Of a stretch of 64,000 nt of DNA, positions 32,019 to 45,700 are shown piece by piece. Every line of letters begins with the position of its first letter. The first letter of the stretch is position 1. Made by a program: the position numbers and the translations under genes. The stretch is taken from the NCBI GenBank assembly GCA_032433595.1, contig JASWJB010000169.1, positions 1-64,000 of the forward strand, written 5' to 3'. The notes below the pieces were generated by a model. It saw nothing but the letters and a program-made list of their open reading frames with translations. It did not search any database and was not told the origin of the DNA. The stretch is from Conoideocrella luteorostrata. Taxonomy: Eukaryota; Ascomycota; Sordariomycetes; Hypocreales; Clavicipitaceae.

Positions 32019-33826
32019 ATGATGTCCCTTAGGTTCATGCTCAAGTTAGTGTCCGCACTGGCATTAACTTCAGCTTTTGAGTACAACACGTTCGACGGCG
32101 AAGGCTCTCCAGCATGCTACAATGTTACGGAGGTCCGCGATGCTACTAGCGTTGAGCAGATGCAGGCGCTCGTCAAGGAAGCCGCCAGGAAGGGAGTGCA
32201 AGTACGTGCAGGCGGCAAAGGGCACATGTGGTACGACACGCAGTGCTCAGACGACCGCACCATGATTATACGCACCGAATTCGTGAACAAAATCTCGGAT
32301 TTCGACCTTAAGGCCGGGACCGTCATTGTCGAAGCCGGCGTCACCTTCTTCCAGCTCGCAGAGTACCTGCACCAGCGAGGCGCCAATATGGGCACCGGAC
32401 TGGTGAACTGGAACATCACGCTGGGAGGGAGCATCGCCATGGGCGCCCATAGAACCTCTCTCCGAGAAGACGCGGCGGTCGTGGGTGGCGTTCTTGCGCT
32501 GGACATCATTGACGGTGGTGGTGAGGTTCGCCACATCGAGCGCGATGAGTCCAGCGATGAGTGGCTAGCCGCCTCGACCTCGCTCGGTCTGCTTGGAATT
32601 ATCTCCAGGATCAAGATGAGGGTGTTTCCTGAGACTAAAGTATATGCGATGCAAAAGACGTAAGTTTCCCGCAGAGGTGCTCCGCCAGCGAAGTCCCACC
32701 AGTCTAACAACAGGAGAAACAAGATTGGAAGAGAAAGACGTGTTATCAGGTGACATTTTCGGCCTGATAGCACCTTACCTCACTGCCAACCTCTGGGTAC
32801 GCATTTCACCTCATTTTTCCCACTCTATTGAGCCCGTACTAAGTCGTGTCCATTTCTTGTCATGCAGTGGTGGCCGTATAAGCGCAAATTCCACTGGCGA
32901 TACTACGATGCTGTCGACTCCAGTAAAAGCCAGCAGCAAGGCTTCCAATCAACTTTCTCAATCACAGCGCTCGAGGGCACTGCAGCACGCACACTCCTCG
33001 ACAGCGGCAAGTACCTGCCGTCGTCAAATTGGATCGCCGAGGACATCTTCTTTGGCCAGTGGGATGCGCCCAACTTCCACGAAAAGACAACCAACCAGCC
33101 CATAAAAGAATGGCCGGTATACGGCTACCACTATGACGTTCTCATTGGCGGTCTGTACCCAGATCAGAAGGCTGAATGGGACTACGGCTTGCATGGATAC
33201 ACGCTCGAACTGGCGTTTCCCGTGACCATGGCGAATAAAATGCTCAACAGGGTTCGGGAGCTGTTTGACGCGGAGGCGAAGAAGCTCATGTTCATGACGT
33301 CGACTTACCGCAGTGGCATCAACATCAAGTTCGGGAAGGCCAATTACGACTTTCTGGGCCAAGTTACGTATAACACGTCGGATGGGCAGGATTGGAGCAA
33401 AGGGGCCATTATGTTTGACTTTCCGACGTACAAGCCGACGGTTGGCGATAAGAAACGATACAACGAGGAATTCTGTAGGCCTTGTCCCTTTTGTGAACTT
33501 TATAATTTATTTAGCTTTTTTTTTTTTCCTGTTTGGTGACTTACCGAGCTGACAACCGATACAGACATCAATCTTGCAAATACTCTGGTCGACGAGTTTC
33601 CGTGCCGTCCACACTGGACAAAAAACACGCGAGATGTGCTTCAACGTTCGAAGAAGAACCTGGACGCCAATGTGAGTTTGATGAGTAAATTCTTATTGCA
33701 TGTGTCAGAGAAGAGGCTGACTAGTCGCGGCAGAATCTCCAACGGTTTAAAGCCGTGAGGAAGAAGATGGACCCACAGGGCATTTACAGAAGTGTGGTGG
33801 GAGAGATTCTCGGCATGTATGACTGA
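32019..33826 (+). CDS. Secreted FAD-linked oxidase (gulonolactone/arabinonolactone oxidase-like)
   Basis: Five exons (32019-32659, 32724-32796, 32868-33474, 33565-33671, 33734-33826) encode 506 residues. MMSLRFMLKLVSALALTSA is a likely signal peptide. The PCMH-type FAD domain follows: VQVRAGGKGHMWYD (H69 sits where many relatives attach FAD covalently), VEAGVTFFQLAEYLHQRG, and NWNITLGGSIAMGAHRTS. The C-terminal part ends in RFKAVRKKMDPQGIYRSV, as in aldonolactone oxidases such as L-gulonolactone and D-arabinono-1,4-lactone oxidase. It should oxidise a sugar lactone, polyol or related alcohol with O2, giving H2O2; the substrate is unknown. All five exons are needed for a continuous protein, and each junction keeps frame. 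Intron 1 ends at AAACAAG rather than the earlier CAACAG, which would hit a stop. The upstream Met at 31965 would hide the signal peptide. Confidence 0.82.
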
Positions 33827-34576
33827 CGAGTTGCAGCGGAAGCTTTGCGAATATTGGGCTTTGTAAATATCGGGCACGCTTGTATGGTCAATCACATGTC
33901 ATTGTCCAAGGTAGATCCTTCAAATGCAAGATCTAAGCCCAGCGCAAAGACAAGACGCTAGAAGTTCCAGAGCGGTAGAGCATAGATGGGGCTGAGATTA
34001 TCTAGTGTTTTTTTTTTACCTTGCATTTCTGTCGCGCCGCTACCTCTCACCCAAAACCCAACATACAATACGGTGGTAAACACACATGGGATGTGGTTTC
34101 TTGGTGTGACAAGAAATAGTCAATCAATCCATGAGCATCAGTCAGTCCTCGAGGTCTCAACTGCGCATGTGCACGCAGCTGTACTCCGTACGGACTAAGC
34201 AATCCGCCAGTTACCAAGCTCCACCACAGCTAAGCACCCTACAGGCCAATCCAGCGCACGACATCAATCTCGTAGCTCACATATCGTAGCTTTATCACCT
34301 CGCCCTCCCTGCGTTCTTGCTCACGGCGTGAAAAATCCAAACAATACTCCTTCCTACACTCACTTACTCACTATTATTGTTATCATCGCCGGTCACTTCA
34401 TCTGAGCCAACTCAGTCCATCGCAAATTGGTCCCATGGCCCTGTTGACGTAGCCCTCTCGATCTCATTTCCCGCCCGCCGGTCGCGGAGTCTGCGTTGTC
34501 ATCAAAAACTGGGTTGCAACATCGCCCGACCGTTCTGTTGGCGTAGCAGAATAACAGCGCCCGCCGGCGCAGAAGG
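33827..34576. other. Intergenic stretch
   Basis: Contains the 3' region of the FAD oxidase gene, a TACTCCGTACGG motif at about 34184 and the promoter of the carrier gene. No further gene is supported. Confidence 0.45.
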
Positions 34577-35714
34577 ATGGCTTCACCAATCACGCAAAAT
34601 GCGCCAGCCACCCAAGGCTCCATACCTGATATAACCGACAAGAAGTCTCCAACGCGCGACTACAAGGGCTTTGTTGCGGGTGTCTTCAGCGGCGTTTCCA
34701 AGTTGGCTGGTACTTCTCACCCGTCACACATTCCCCTTGAACACACAGCATGAGTGTCGCTTCTTTCTTGCAGGATTTTGAACAAAGGTTCAAGCTAACT
34801 GAAAATAAAAAATAGTCGGCCACCCATTTGACACTATAAAGGTTCGTCTTCAGACCACCAACAAGGGCCGTTTCAGCGGCCCTCTCGAATGTGTCACCCA
34901 AACCATCAAAAATGAAGGCATAAAGGGCCTGTACAAGGGGGCAACGCCGCCGCTCGTGGGATGGATGTTCATGGATTCCATCATGCTCGGCTCTCTCACC
35001 GTCTACAGACGTCTCATGGCGGAGCACGTCTTCCACGCAACCTCGTGGACTCCTGGGGCTGGCGACGCCTCCGGGCTAGGTTTCAAAGCCTTCCTTGATG
35101 GCACCAGAACGTCATCTTCTTCGCCGACGTGTCTACCCCCTCTGGGCCACGGCATAGCAGGAATCTTTGCTGGCGTCACAGTAAGCTTAATCGCTGCGCC
35201 GGTGGAGCACGTCAAAGCTCGTCTTCAGATTCAATATGCCGCAGACAAGTCTCAGCGCCGGTATTCGGGTCCGATCGACTGCCTACGCAAAATTTACACG
35301 CATCACGGCGTGCGAGGCGTGTACCACGGGCTGTGCGCCACCATGATCTTTCGGGGCCTGTTTTTCTTCTGGTGGGGCAGCTACGACATGATTTCGAGGT
35401 TGATGAGGCAGAAAACAAACATGAGTGCGCCGGCCATAAATTTCTGGGCCGGCGGGCTGAGCGCTCAGGTCTTCTGGCTGACTAGCTATCCGAGCGATTT
35501 GGTGAAGCAGCGCATTATGACGGATCCGCTGGGGGGTGGATTGGGCGACGGAGAGCGCAAGTTCCCCAGGTGGAAGAATGCGGCGGTTGCGGTGTGGAGA
35601 GAGAGCGGTTGGAGAGGGTATTGGAGAGGCTTTCTGCCGTGTTTTCTGAGGGCGTTTCCGGCGAATGCGACCGCATTGTTGGTGTTTGAAGGCGTTATGA
35701 GAACCTTGCCTTGA
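34577..35714 (+). CDS. Mitochondrial carrier family protein
   Basis: Two exons (34577-34709 and 34816-35714), joined across a 106-bp intron, encode 343 residues. The three carrier signatures are present once per repeat: HPFDTIKVRLQT (from residue 47), APVEHVKARLQIQ and YPSDLVKQRIM, each at the end of an odd-numbered helix, and the matching GLYKG / GVYHG / GYWRG elements. Carriers of this family sit in the inner mitochondrial membrane with six helices. The motif variant APVEHVK in repeat 2 and the overall pattern suggest the carnitine/ornithine/basic-amino-acid group, but the substrate cannot be assigned. A spacer of about 30 residues rich in Ser/Thr separates repeats 1 and 2. The first 30 residues are polar and probably exposed. 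The start is supported by splicing that reconstitutes VGHPFDTIK. Confidence 0.88.
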
Positions 35715-36142
35715 GGTACGGATCGGAGCACAGGGCCCGCATGTAGATGCGATGTACAATTTCGTTGGCGATTACATGTAAAGGTATATATACCCGGCAT
35801 AACAACTCTGCTCGAATATTGCCACCTATAAATAGAGTCTTCTCCTACTTTCTCAACTTAACAATACAGATACACAAAGGTTTAATACAATCGTTATGCT
35901 ACAGGTACGTTTACAGCTTAGGGTGCTATTCGATAATGTCACAATCATGCAAATATCACAGGAGGGTGCAGCATTTATTCACTCAAAATGGTTGGTTGTA
36001 TTGGCGGTGTCACGTATCATATATGACAACCCGTAAGTCGTCGTTGCAGACCCATGTTCCTGCGCCAATCATCGCCGAATCCATTTCTCGTTCCTCGCCA
36101 AGATGTGCATTGTAATTAGAGACGCAACCAAGCGGACCTAAT

Positions 36143-36920
36143 TTACTCGTCATCCTCATCAGCCTCGTCGTCGACGACGTTGAAGAACTTGAGCTCGTAG
36201 ACACCGCGGGAGGTGGACACCACGCGCAGCCAGTCACGGAGCTGCTGCTTCTTAAGGAACTTCTTGGTCCTACACGAGAATCTCCAGTCAGCACAATCAC
36301 TCCTCTAAGGTATGCATAAAACAAAATGAGGACCGATACTGCATCAACAATAATTCGGCTCGTTGCAGGTTGATACGCACAGGTACTTCAGGTAGCGGCC
36401 AGACAGGTCATTGTGGGCAATGATCTCGATCTTGCCCTCACCCTGCTGCTGGACAATAACATTGTCGCCCAGATTGTTGGTGCGGCCCTCGACCTTGATG
36501 GTGTCCTGCAAGAACTTCTCGAAAGCGGAGATGTCGAAGATCTTGTCGCTAGCAGGCTGCTGAGCGTTGATGATGAACTGCCTGCCGTTAGCACTACAGA
36601 TGCCGAAACCATTTCTGCAGCAATATTTGAAACTCACCTTCTTGGTCTGCTTCTGGGCCTTGCCCGCCTTCTTCTGTACGAGAAATGACAACTTAGCCTA
36701 CTGCATCATTCATAGCGCAAAAGCGTTTTTTCCAAGCGCCGGCTCTTGATCATATGTATTCCCGCTGCGCATCGTCACCGATCAAGATTCCGCCGGGGAA
36801 AAAATTCGAGACCCGTGATGATTGGCGACGACGAGCAGCGGTTCGATGGTTCGAAGAGCCGGCGATAGCATAGCGCTCCACAGCAAAGCGGTGTCAAGTA
36901 CATACAGTTTGAGGAGCCAT
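36143..36920 (-). CDS. rpl22: 60S ribosomal protein L22 (eL22)
   Basis: Four exons (36920-36906, 36673-36638, 36577-36381, 36269-36143) give 124 residues. The protein starts MAPQT, continues [20 protein letters not shown] and has the L22e core [47 protein letters not shown], then [17 protein letters not shown] and [14 protein letters not shown] at the acidic C-terminus. Length and motifs match eL22 closely. It is a structural protein of the large ribosomal subunit. Exon 1 is only 15 bp and exon 2 only 36 bp; the 5' introns of about 232 and 60 bp are typical of fungal ribosomal protein genes. At intron 2 the GGCAG|GCAG sequence offers two acceptors; only the second keeps frame. Confidence 0.95.
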
Positions 36921-39734
36921 TTTCAGTAATTGAGTGAAAGGTTTGTTGTAAGAACGCAAAGAGGTCGAATCCTGCGCCTGTGGAAATATGCGTGAGTGCG
37001 GTGGACGGAGGAGACAGAAAATGTACAGCCCACCTTGAAAATCCCAATTGGTACGGAGTACACTGGCCTTGTCGCTACAGCTGTAAATTTATTGTGAGCA
37101 CAAAAATGGGCTACAAATTAGGGTTGCTCGGGTGTGTTTGTGGGGGCATCTATCGATAAGGAGACTCAACGCCGCAGTCACGTGGATTAGCACGTGTGTC
37201 CTTTTCCTTTCCTTGCTCTGAACTCGACTTCGTTGTTACTTTGTTTCCTCGTAAACTTTCATCTTTGCATAAAACTTGTTTGCTTGTGTCAGGTCATATG
37301 CAAATAGCACTAATAATATTGAAGGCTTCCCTGTTTGTCAAGTACGGAACAAGGTAATTGGCATATTTTCCCTACGCAGCGGTGGTGAGGGCGCCGTAGC
37401 AGTCAGAGTGACGTTCGAATAGAACAATTAGGGTTCACAGACAGCAGTAAGGCAGACTGTGTTTTTTTTTTAAGTGGATTAATTCCATTGCGTTCAATTT
37501 TTTCAGCTGTCCGTCCATTGCCAAAAATTTGATAGACGCAGGCTTAGCATCAAACTGTCAGTGCTACGCTGTTGCCGCTCCTAGTTAGTTAGGCGGCACG
37601 CCGATCAGGCAAGGTACCATCCACTACAATACCCTACGGCAGCACATTTAGCCAAGGTGTGCTAAATGCTGCGAAAACTTAAAAGTGGAAAAATCCCCGC
37701 ATATTCCATTTTTGGTCAGTGTTTGTTATTTATGTTTTAGTTAGTTTATTTATTTATTTTGTCCCTCATTGCCAGGGGTCGCGACACAAGTGTTTCACCA
37801 GTTTTACCAATCGTGTGCAGTTATTCGTAGTTTGCTACGAGAACACCGGTCCTTCTCCACTGAATGCCACAAGGTACACCAGAGGACAATTTGATTATGC
37901 CTGGTGCATTCACGTCAGATCCGCCTGCAATTATAAATCCCTTAGGTGGGCATCCATCCTCGGTCCGCTTCGTGCCGGCCTGGTGAAGGGTGACGATTCT
38001 TCAAACGGTACTCCGTAGTGGGCCTTGAGTACAGCACTCCCCGTCCACGAATCTACCAAGCAACCAGGCAGAGATAGGGACGAGAACAGCTCTTTCAGCT
38101 CATGCGTACACTTGAAGATGCCGCATCTCATTTAGAGGTACGGAGCGGTTACGCTAGAACCAGGAGCTGTCTCAAGAGATGAACTAGCGCAGCTAGCGTA
38201 GCAAAAGGGCATACTGGCAGAGCGCTTAAAAGTAGTACATCATTCGTTCACATCTCTTTTGCAGGACAAGACTTGTAATCTCCACGGCCTGATCAGTTTC
38301 CCTCTTTTCTAGATTGCAGCCAGTTGACTCTGACGCCACAAAACGATAATGTACATCCTGAACAGGCTCTTGTACCAAGGGAAAAAGAAAAAAGTGGCTC
38401 ATGGAGAAGGCAAAGAAACCTGATTGCTCGAAAGTAGCGCCTAACGAAGGGGGTGGTGTATATATAAGCTGGACCGCTGCTTATCCAGGAACTTGACCAT
38501 GCCAATACTTGCAAAGGCTCCTCAACCCGTACGGCGTTGGCTAGAGTTGTTGGAATATCCCGTCAAGGCACGTGGACACTTCACGTAGCCACCCTAGGGC
38601 GGCTCGTTTTAGACGGCGCAGGCATAGATACTCTTCTTCTTCTCCTCTTCTTAGAAGATAGTGATGAATGAATTGAATGCTTTGTTTAACCTATTGCTTC
38701 AAGCAAGACCATTCGGTATCGATACCCGTTACAGAAGCCCTGTGCTTCCTACAGGGGGAGACCCCGCCACCACTGCATCTCGGATTCCTCGTCGTCAAAA
38801 GGCCCCTCGTCCATGATCTGTTTAAATGTTTGTTCAATGGCGAGTTCGCTAGGAGTAGAGACTTGTTGCCCGAGAATCCAGCCATGAGCCGGGTCAGTTA
38901 TCGTGGCTATTTTCTGTTCATGTTCATGTTCATGTTCATGGGGAGTCGAGAACTGTCCTTGGTGTGTATCTGAGCAAAAGCTAAGGTACTTAAACCAGTG
39001 CTGGTTATCACTTGGCGAGTAGACACTAATATCAAGCGTCAAATCGCCACGAGGCTCTCATGCGCCAAGTATCGTAAACAAGCTTTCAAATGCATCATGG
39101 CGTACTGCGTCGTATGCTGTAGCCAAATAGCGCGTGGCTAGGTTATTGTTGTCGCTGAGCGAATGAAGCTGTTCTCGCACCCTAAGAGTATGGCTACGTT
39201 GGTTGGTAGAACTTACAGTCAAATGGTGGGCATGTATGTCTGGGATAGAGTAACGAGTGTAGATAGGGTTGTTTGTTTTATTTTTATTGTTTTTTTTTTG
39301 AGAGAGAGAGAGAGAGAGAGAGAGAACAGCTGCGCGAGCATGGCTTTCCGGAATATGGCCGAACCACATTCACTCCGTTCCAACGGCCCAAACGAGGATC
39401 CCAGCAGAAACTAGCCTACAAAGGGCTAACATACAACGTGGGCATCTTGTCCTTGCTAAGAGGAGAGATATTGGATGGAAAAAGATTGCCGTACAGCAGT
39501 GCCTTCTCTCAAACAAAGCAATAAAGGAGCGAAAGTATCGATTGTCATTAAATCACGGTGCGGGGAAACAGCCGAGTACAGAATGCTACGCAATCATACT
39601 AATCTCATCACTATCGTATTTAGAACATCAAACTCGTATATATAAAGGCTCATACAATCGGTCTTCCCAATGCCAAGGAGATAATCTCATCACATCATAC
39701 ATCATGGCAGTCCACATAATTGAAACGTTAGAGC
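36921..39734. other. Long gene-free stretch with microsatellites
   Basis: Includes the L22 promoter. A TGTTCA hexamer repeat lies at about 38915-38940, and a (GA)n tract at about 39299-39325. TACGGAGTA-type motifs occur at about 37051 and 38008. Open frames here are short and overlap on both strands; none has recognisable features. The last part is the 3' region of the giant repeat gene. Confidence 0.5.
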
Positions 39735-42700
39735 TTATCCAAATATCTTCCTGAGCACACCTCTGATGCCAGATGGCCTCTTTTCTTCCTCGCGCGACTT
39801 TTTGTGCCGCTCGCTCAGTCTGGCTTTACGAGCGCTGTCCTCTGGGACTTTACCAGCAGCGTCTTCTGGGGGGGTTCCACTGCTCTTAGAAGAGGAAGCT
39901 CGCGGCACATCGACAGACTCCCGTGTCTTGGTACCCCTGGGACGAGCTTGGTCATTTGAAGGGCGTTTGAAGGACTTGGATCGGCTCGTGTTAGATCGCT
40001 TAGGAGCCTCCGGCGCGGCTTTGGCTTCCTCAACGGGACTTTCGACTCTAGTCTCCCCAGCGATTTTGGGTCCTAGACCAGTGCCTACAACACCTTGAGC
40101 GTTTTTGACCTCGAAAAACCTCTTGTCGGCCTGCTGAGGAGCAACTGGTGCTTTTTCGACCGGCACTGCTGCAGAAGGAGTATGGTCAGGTCGTTGCTGG
40201 CTAGAGTGACTGTGCCGGCGAGAAGAGCGGCGGTGGCTTCTCTCGGTGGGAGAGTCTCGGTCTTTGCTTTGTCGGTCTCTATTTGAGGACCGTTCAGAGT
40301 GCTCAGATCTTTCAGAACGTGCTGATCGTTCATGGTGATCATTCCTACTATGTCTTTCAAGTCTTTCAGGTCTTTCAGGTCTTTCAGAGCGCCATTGACG
40401 TTCCTGTTCCTGATCTTTGAGGAGGCGCTCAGCCTTTCGTCGTTCATGCTCAGCTTGCTCTTCGGGAGTTCGGAGCCTCCTCTTACCAGAGCTACCAGAG
40501 CTTTCACCAGAGAAACCGCTGTCACGCCGTCTGGGTGTTCTAGGAGGCGTCTTGGAGACAGATTCCTCGATACTGTCGGAACGATGACGACGACTGTGTG
40601 ATCCATGAGAACCATTTGATGAATGGCGGTTGTTTTCACGGGGCTCCTCTTCGTCACGACTACGGGCGGAACGGCTGGAGTGGTGAGAATGTCTATGTCG
40701 GCGACGCTTCTCTCCTTCTCCGTCACCACTTGAAGATCGATGACCTCTCGAAGTTTCGTCTGCAGATAAGTCAGTATCAGGCTCGTTTGAGACTTCTCCA
40801 ACTCGTTCCCGTGCAACAGCTGGGGGGATTCCGGGGCCATTATTAGGGAAGGTACCGGCCCTGGGACTGGCTGGAGGGCTGAGGGCTTCAGCTGTGGCAT
40901 AAATGACAACCGCAGCCGCAACGGTCTCCTCAGCCTCCCGAACTATCATCTTCTGTCTGCGCCTTAATGACTTTGCCCGGTGACGTTCAACCATTGCCAC
41001 ATCGGGGACAACGACAGCAGGAGTTGGAGGTTTGGGATCGATCTCGGATAGAGCAATTGGTAGGCTGAAAGGTTCTTCTAGCATTTCTGATGAGCCAGAA
41101 GATGAAACGACAGCTTCAACAGGATAGAGACCCTTCTGCTTTGAGTCGTACATTTTTGCAGAAGCATCAGAGGGTAGCGCAGCGTCAGATGGCTTCACCA
41201 CTTCTGCCAAGTTGTCGTTATCAGCAGATGGGGTAGCATCGACATTATTTGTAGCCTTGCGGGAATTTCCAAGAGCAGCACCAGCGACTCCTGCAGCTGC
41301 AGTAATGCCAGCAAAGCCCAGAGCTATTTCCGCGACGCGTCTCCCAGTACTTTTAGTCTCCTGAGCGCCTGCATCCTCATTTTCTTGCTCTTCCGAGTCA
41401 ACATGCACAGCATCCGCATTACTTCCTCTGTCTGAGGCTGGGGTGCTGTCATCTTCGCCATCGTCCCGGACATTGGGTGCCACTTTTGTCGAATCAAGTT
41501 GTGTGGGGTCCAGGGTCTCAGCCGGGACCAGTGGCTGTTTGTGAGGCTCTTCAGAAGTAACTAAAGGCTGCTCCTCGCTAGTTGGGGCCTCTGTTTTGAC
41601 TTCAACGAGAGTTTCCGCGATTGAATCCTGAATAGGTAACTCTTCTGAATCTGGAATTGTTCTCTCTTGTGAGTCGGAACCATGTACCACAGCGGCATCA
41701 TTGACCAGGGAAGAGTCGGCAGCCGACAGTTCTTGAGCATCAACAGTTACAACATCAAGTGCTGCTTTTGTGTCATCCATGAATTTTTTAGGGATGGCCT
41801 CCACAGCAGCCCTGTCTTCAACAGTTGTCGGATTCTCCTCCTTTGTTTCACTGACGGCGGCCTGTTCGGACGCGGAAGTATGTGTGTTGACGTCCTCCGG
41901 GGAAGCTAAAGTTCGGGCTCGAGATTCGACAGCATCGGGATCAGTTGACTTCATCTCAGCAGTGGTTACTTCCTTCGGTTCAGAAATAGATTGTGTCGGG
42001 GTCTCTTCGACTACCTCTTGCGTCGAATTAGGCTCCGCAATTTGGATAGGGCTAACCAGTAACTTTGTTTCAGGCTTTTCAGCAGTGACAGGGCTGTCAG
42101 TCTCTGGAGCCGTTGTTGCTTGTTGACGTTGAAAATCGGTAGTCTCTAGTTCCATCTTGGCTACAGATGCCTCAGATGGCTCAACAAGAGCCCAAGACTC
42201 GGTCAGTGGCTGTTCCTGAACTGTCTGTAAAGCATGTTCTTCAGTCGGCTGGTAATTGTCCTTGGCATCCCCAGCGTATACCTCCGCCTTTACTTCTTTA
42301 TCAGCAGCATCGATAACAACTGGATCATCACCGGCGAGGGCTTGATCGAACTCTGCCTCAATGACCGGCTCATCAAGCAGGTCCTGATGTTCACCTGCTT
42401 CCGCTGCCTCAACGTTGGGAGCTATTTCCTCAGCGGCAGGAGATTTGCTAATTGCATCGGATGCTATAAAGTTTTGCTGCGCCTTTTCAGTTACTTGCTC
42501 AGCTTCAACGGGTAGCAGGTTCGGATCAAACGCCTTTAATGGAGCTACTTCCTCAGTCGAAACCAAGACATGCTCTTCATTAGGTGGTATGGTCACATTT
42601 TCTGTTGGTGGCGTGAACTTCGTTGGCTCTTCAGTGATGGGAAGCGGTGATTCTGTTGTTTCCATGCCTAAAAGCACTGGCTCCGGACTAGCCATCAAAG

Positions 42701-45700
42701 TTTTCGCATTTGTATCTTCAACCAAAATTTCCACCGGTGCGTGAGCTTCAGACTGAGTTGGAATGAGTTCTTCTTGGCCTGCGAGCGTTGGGTCGGTGCT
42801 TGATGATACCATTTTGTCTTGTTGAACCACTGCGTCTCCCTGTCCTGTTTCTGAAGCCAACACAGTCTCATCTGCGGCTGCCTTGGGGTTTGCTGTAGTG
42901 GAAATTGGCTCTTCTACCGCTCCTATGTCTGTGCCTAGAGGCAGGGCTGTGTCTTTATCGACAGGGAGATCCACCAGCCCACCTTTCGCAGAAAACACGG
43001 AATCAGTTGCAGTTGCTTTGGCTTCCTTTTCATTTGCGGTAACCGTACCAGGTCCCTCGGCACCTGCGAGTATTTCGTCCGTTGCCTCTGTTCGTGACGA
43101 CAACAGGGCTCTGTTGTCAAGAGACAGATCTATCTGCCCAGTTTCTGCTACCAAAGCAGGCTCGTCCGCAGCTCCCTTAGCATCCTCGTCGGTTACAGTA
43201 GTCAACAACGGCTCGCTAGTTGCCATAGGAGCTACATCATCCGACGCAAGGAAGCTAGGACTCTTGTTACCGGACACGGATATGTACCCAGCTTCCTCCG
43301 GACTTGCAGGATGTAATTCAGAACCGGCCATGCTAGCTTCTTCCGCCGAATGTTCAATAGCAGGCTCCAATTCCTTGGTGTCATGTAACGCCAAAGCGCA
43401 GTCCCTACCACCCCCTTCCTTATCCAACTTCTCCAAACCGATATCTTGAACAACTTCCGAAAAATCACTAGGGGTATCATGTAAAGAACGCGGTTCCTCA
43501 CCTTTCTTCGACTTATTCGCCAGTTTCTCCACTCCAGGAATAGGCCCAACTTTATCCTTACTCTCCTCTTCCTCAGGTGTTTTCGCCTCGACAGGTACTT
43601 CCTTGCTCGTTGACTCATTCGGAGCAATTGTCTTATCTTTTGACGCTTGACCAGCCGCCAACGCTGCTCCCCCTGCAATAGCGCTGCCCATGGCGATTGC
43701 AGCAGCCGTGCCTTTCGAGAATTCAGCCTCCGGCTCTTGTTTCTCATCGTTAATCGCTTCAACTGGTTCATCGAGCTTGGGAGGCAGTTCAGTCTCGACG
43801 GGAGCTGGGGCTTCTACCACGGAGTCAGGTTCAGCAGATGTTTCCTCTTTTGACTCGCTTTCCACCGGAGCAGGCTCAGGTTCTTCAGTTGCAGGAACTT
43901 GATCTTTTTCAGCCGACTCTACGACTTCGTCGACAGTTTCAGATGGCTTCATCTCTTCAGCCGCATCAATAGGAGGTTCAGGAGCCTCATGATCTTTCGG
44001 CGGTTCTTTCGCGGCTACAAAGGCAGCAGCCTCTTGCTCCGGCTCAGGCTTCTCCTCCGACTCATCTTTGGTGCCAAGTTGGGCCTTTGTCTCGTCCGCG
44101 TCCGGAGCCTCACCTTCTCCCTCCTCCTCAGTACCCTTTGCAGGTTCTTGAACAGTTTCAGAGGCTATTGCAACTGTCTCGTCTGCAATTTGTTCGGAAG
44201 TTTCTTCGGCATGTGAGGTTTCCTCGGCCTTGGTCCCCGGCTCAGCGGACTCTACGATAGGCGATTCCTCAGCAGGAGTCGGGACTTCGACTTCTTGTTT
44301 ATCAAGTGGCTCAGCCTCCTTCTCGAGCTCAGGGTGGATATCGGCTTCATCATCCAGCTCAGCAGGCGCTGGCTGCTGTTCATTCCCAGAGTCTACTTTG
44401 AGCTCCTCAGCAGGCTCAGCTGCCCCTTCGATAGCGGGCTGAGACCCGTCTACTTCAACGCTGACGGTCGGCTCAGCAATCTCGGCAGTGTCTTCCGTAA
44501 CCGCATCGGCGGCTGGCTCATCTGCCGTGGCATCATCAGGCTCAGCTACAATCTCAGCAACAGGCTGAGGCTTCTCTTCTTCGACGGCAACAACAGGTTC
44601 TGCTAGCTCAGCAGCTTCTTCCTTAACCGCATCAGCGACTGGCTCATCAACCTCGACGACAACATCAGGTTCAGGAACCATTTCAGTGGTAGGATGAGAC
44701 GTTTCTTCTTCGACGGCAGCGAGAGATTCAGCGGGCTCGGCAGGTTCTTCCTTAACCGCATCGGCGGCTGGCTCATCTGTTTTGGAATCATCAGGCTCAG
44801 CTACCCCCTCAGCAGCAGGCTTCTCTTCTTCGACGGCAACAGATTCTGCGGGCTCGGCAGCTTCATCCTTGACTGGATCTTCGGTTGGCTCTGCCGCCTC
44901 GGCAAGATCAGCTTCTTGCGTCTTGGCAGACTCCACTGGCTCGTTTGTTACCGCCGAATCTCCAGTAGTAGTAGTTGGCTCAGTCTCTTCGATGTTATCC
45001 GCAGAAATTTCGGCTGCAGCTTCATCTGGTGACTTTGTTTCAGATCCAGTACTTATTTGACTCTCTTCCACAGGACCTGCGCCTCCAATCTCCTGAGCCA
45101 TATCCTCAGCCGGTGTTTCCTCGACATGCAAAGTCGGCTCGGCAGCTGGTTCTGGTACGTCCTTGGCTTCAACAGAATCATCTGCAGTCGCTTTGGCATC
45201 AGTCTCAGTAGACTCCTCAGATTCAGCAGCAGCTTCATTTGCCTCGGCCTCGGTAGGGGCGGCCGCTACAACTGGATCAGCTTCGGCTGTGCTCTCATCT
45301 TTTGATGCTTCTGGAGTGTCTTCCCCCTTCTCTTCTTCGTTGGTAGCATCAATTTCAGCAGATGCTTCAGCAGGAGCGGGTTCAATTTTCTCGTCGGAAG
45401 CCTCATTTGCGGCGTCCGCAGACTGTCCAGGTGCGACCTCTTTTGATTCTTCGATCTCCGCAGGCTTGTCCTCCACTGCTAAAGTCTCTTCTTTGACGGC
45501 GACATCCCCTAGGGTACTTTCAACATTTGTCTCCGGCTCTTTCAGTGATTCCTCTTCGGCTGAAGGCTGTTCTTCTTTGACGATTGAATCTTCGGCCTTG
45601 ATCTCCTCAGTAACTTCACCCGTTGTCGGCCCAACAGTCGTGACTTCTTCGATAGCTGCACCCTTGACTTCAGGGTCTGGTTCAGCAGCAGATTCAATTG

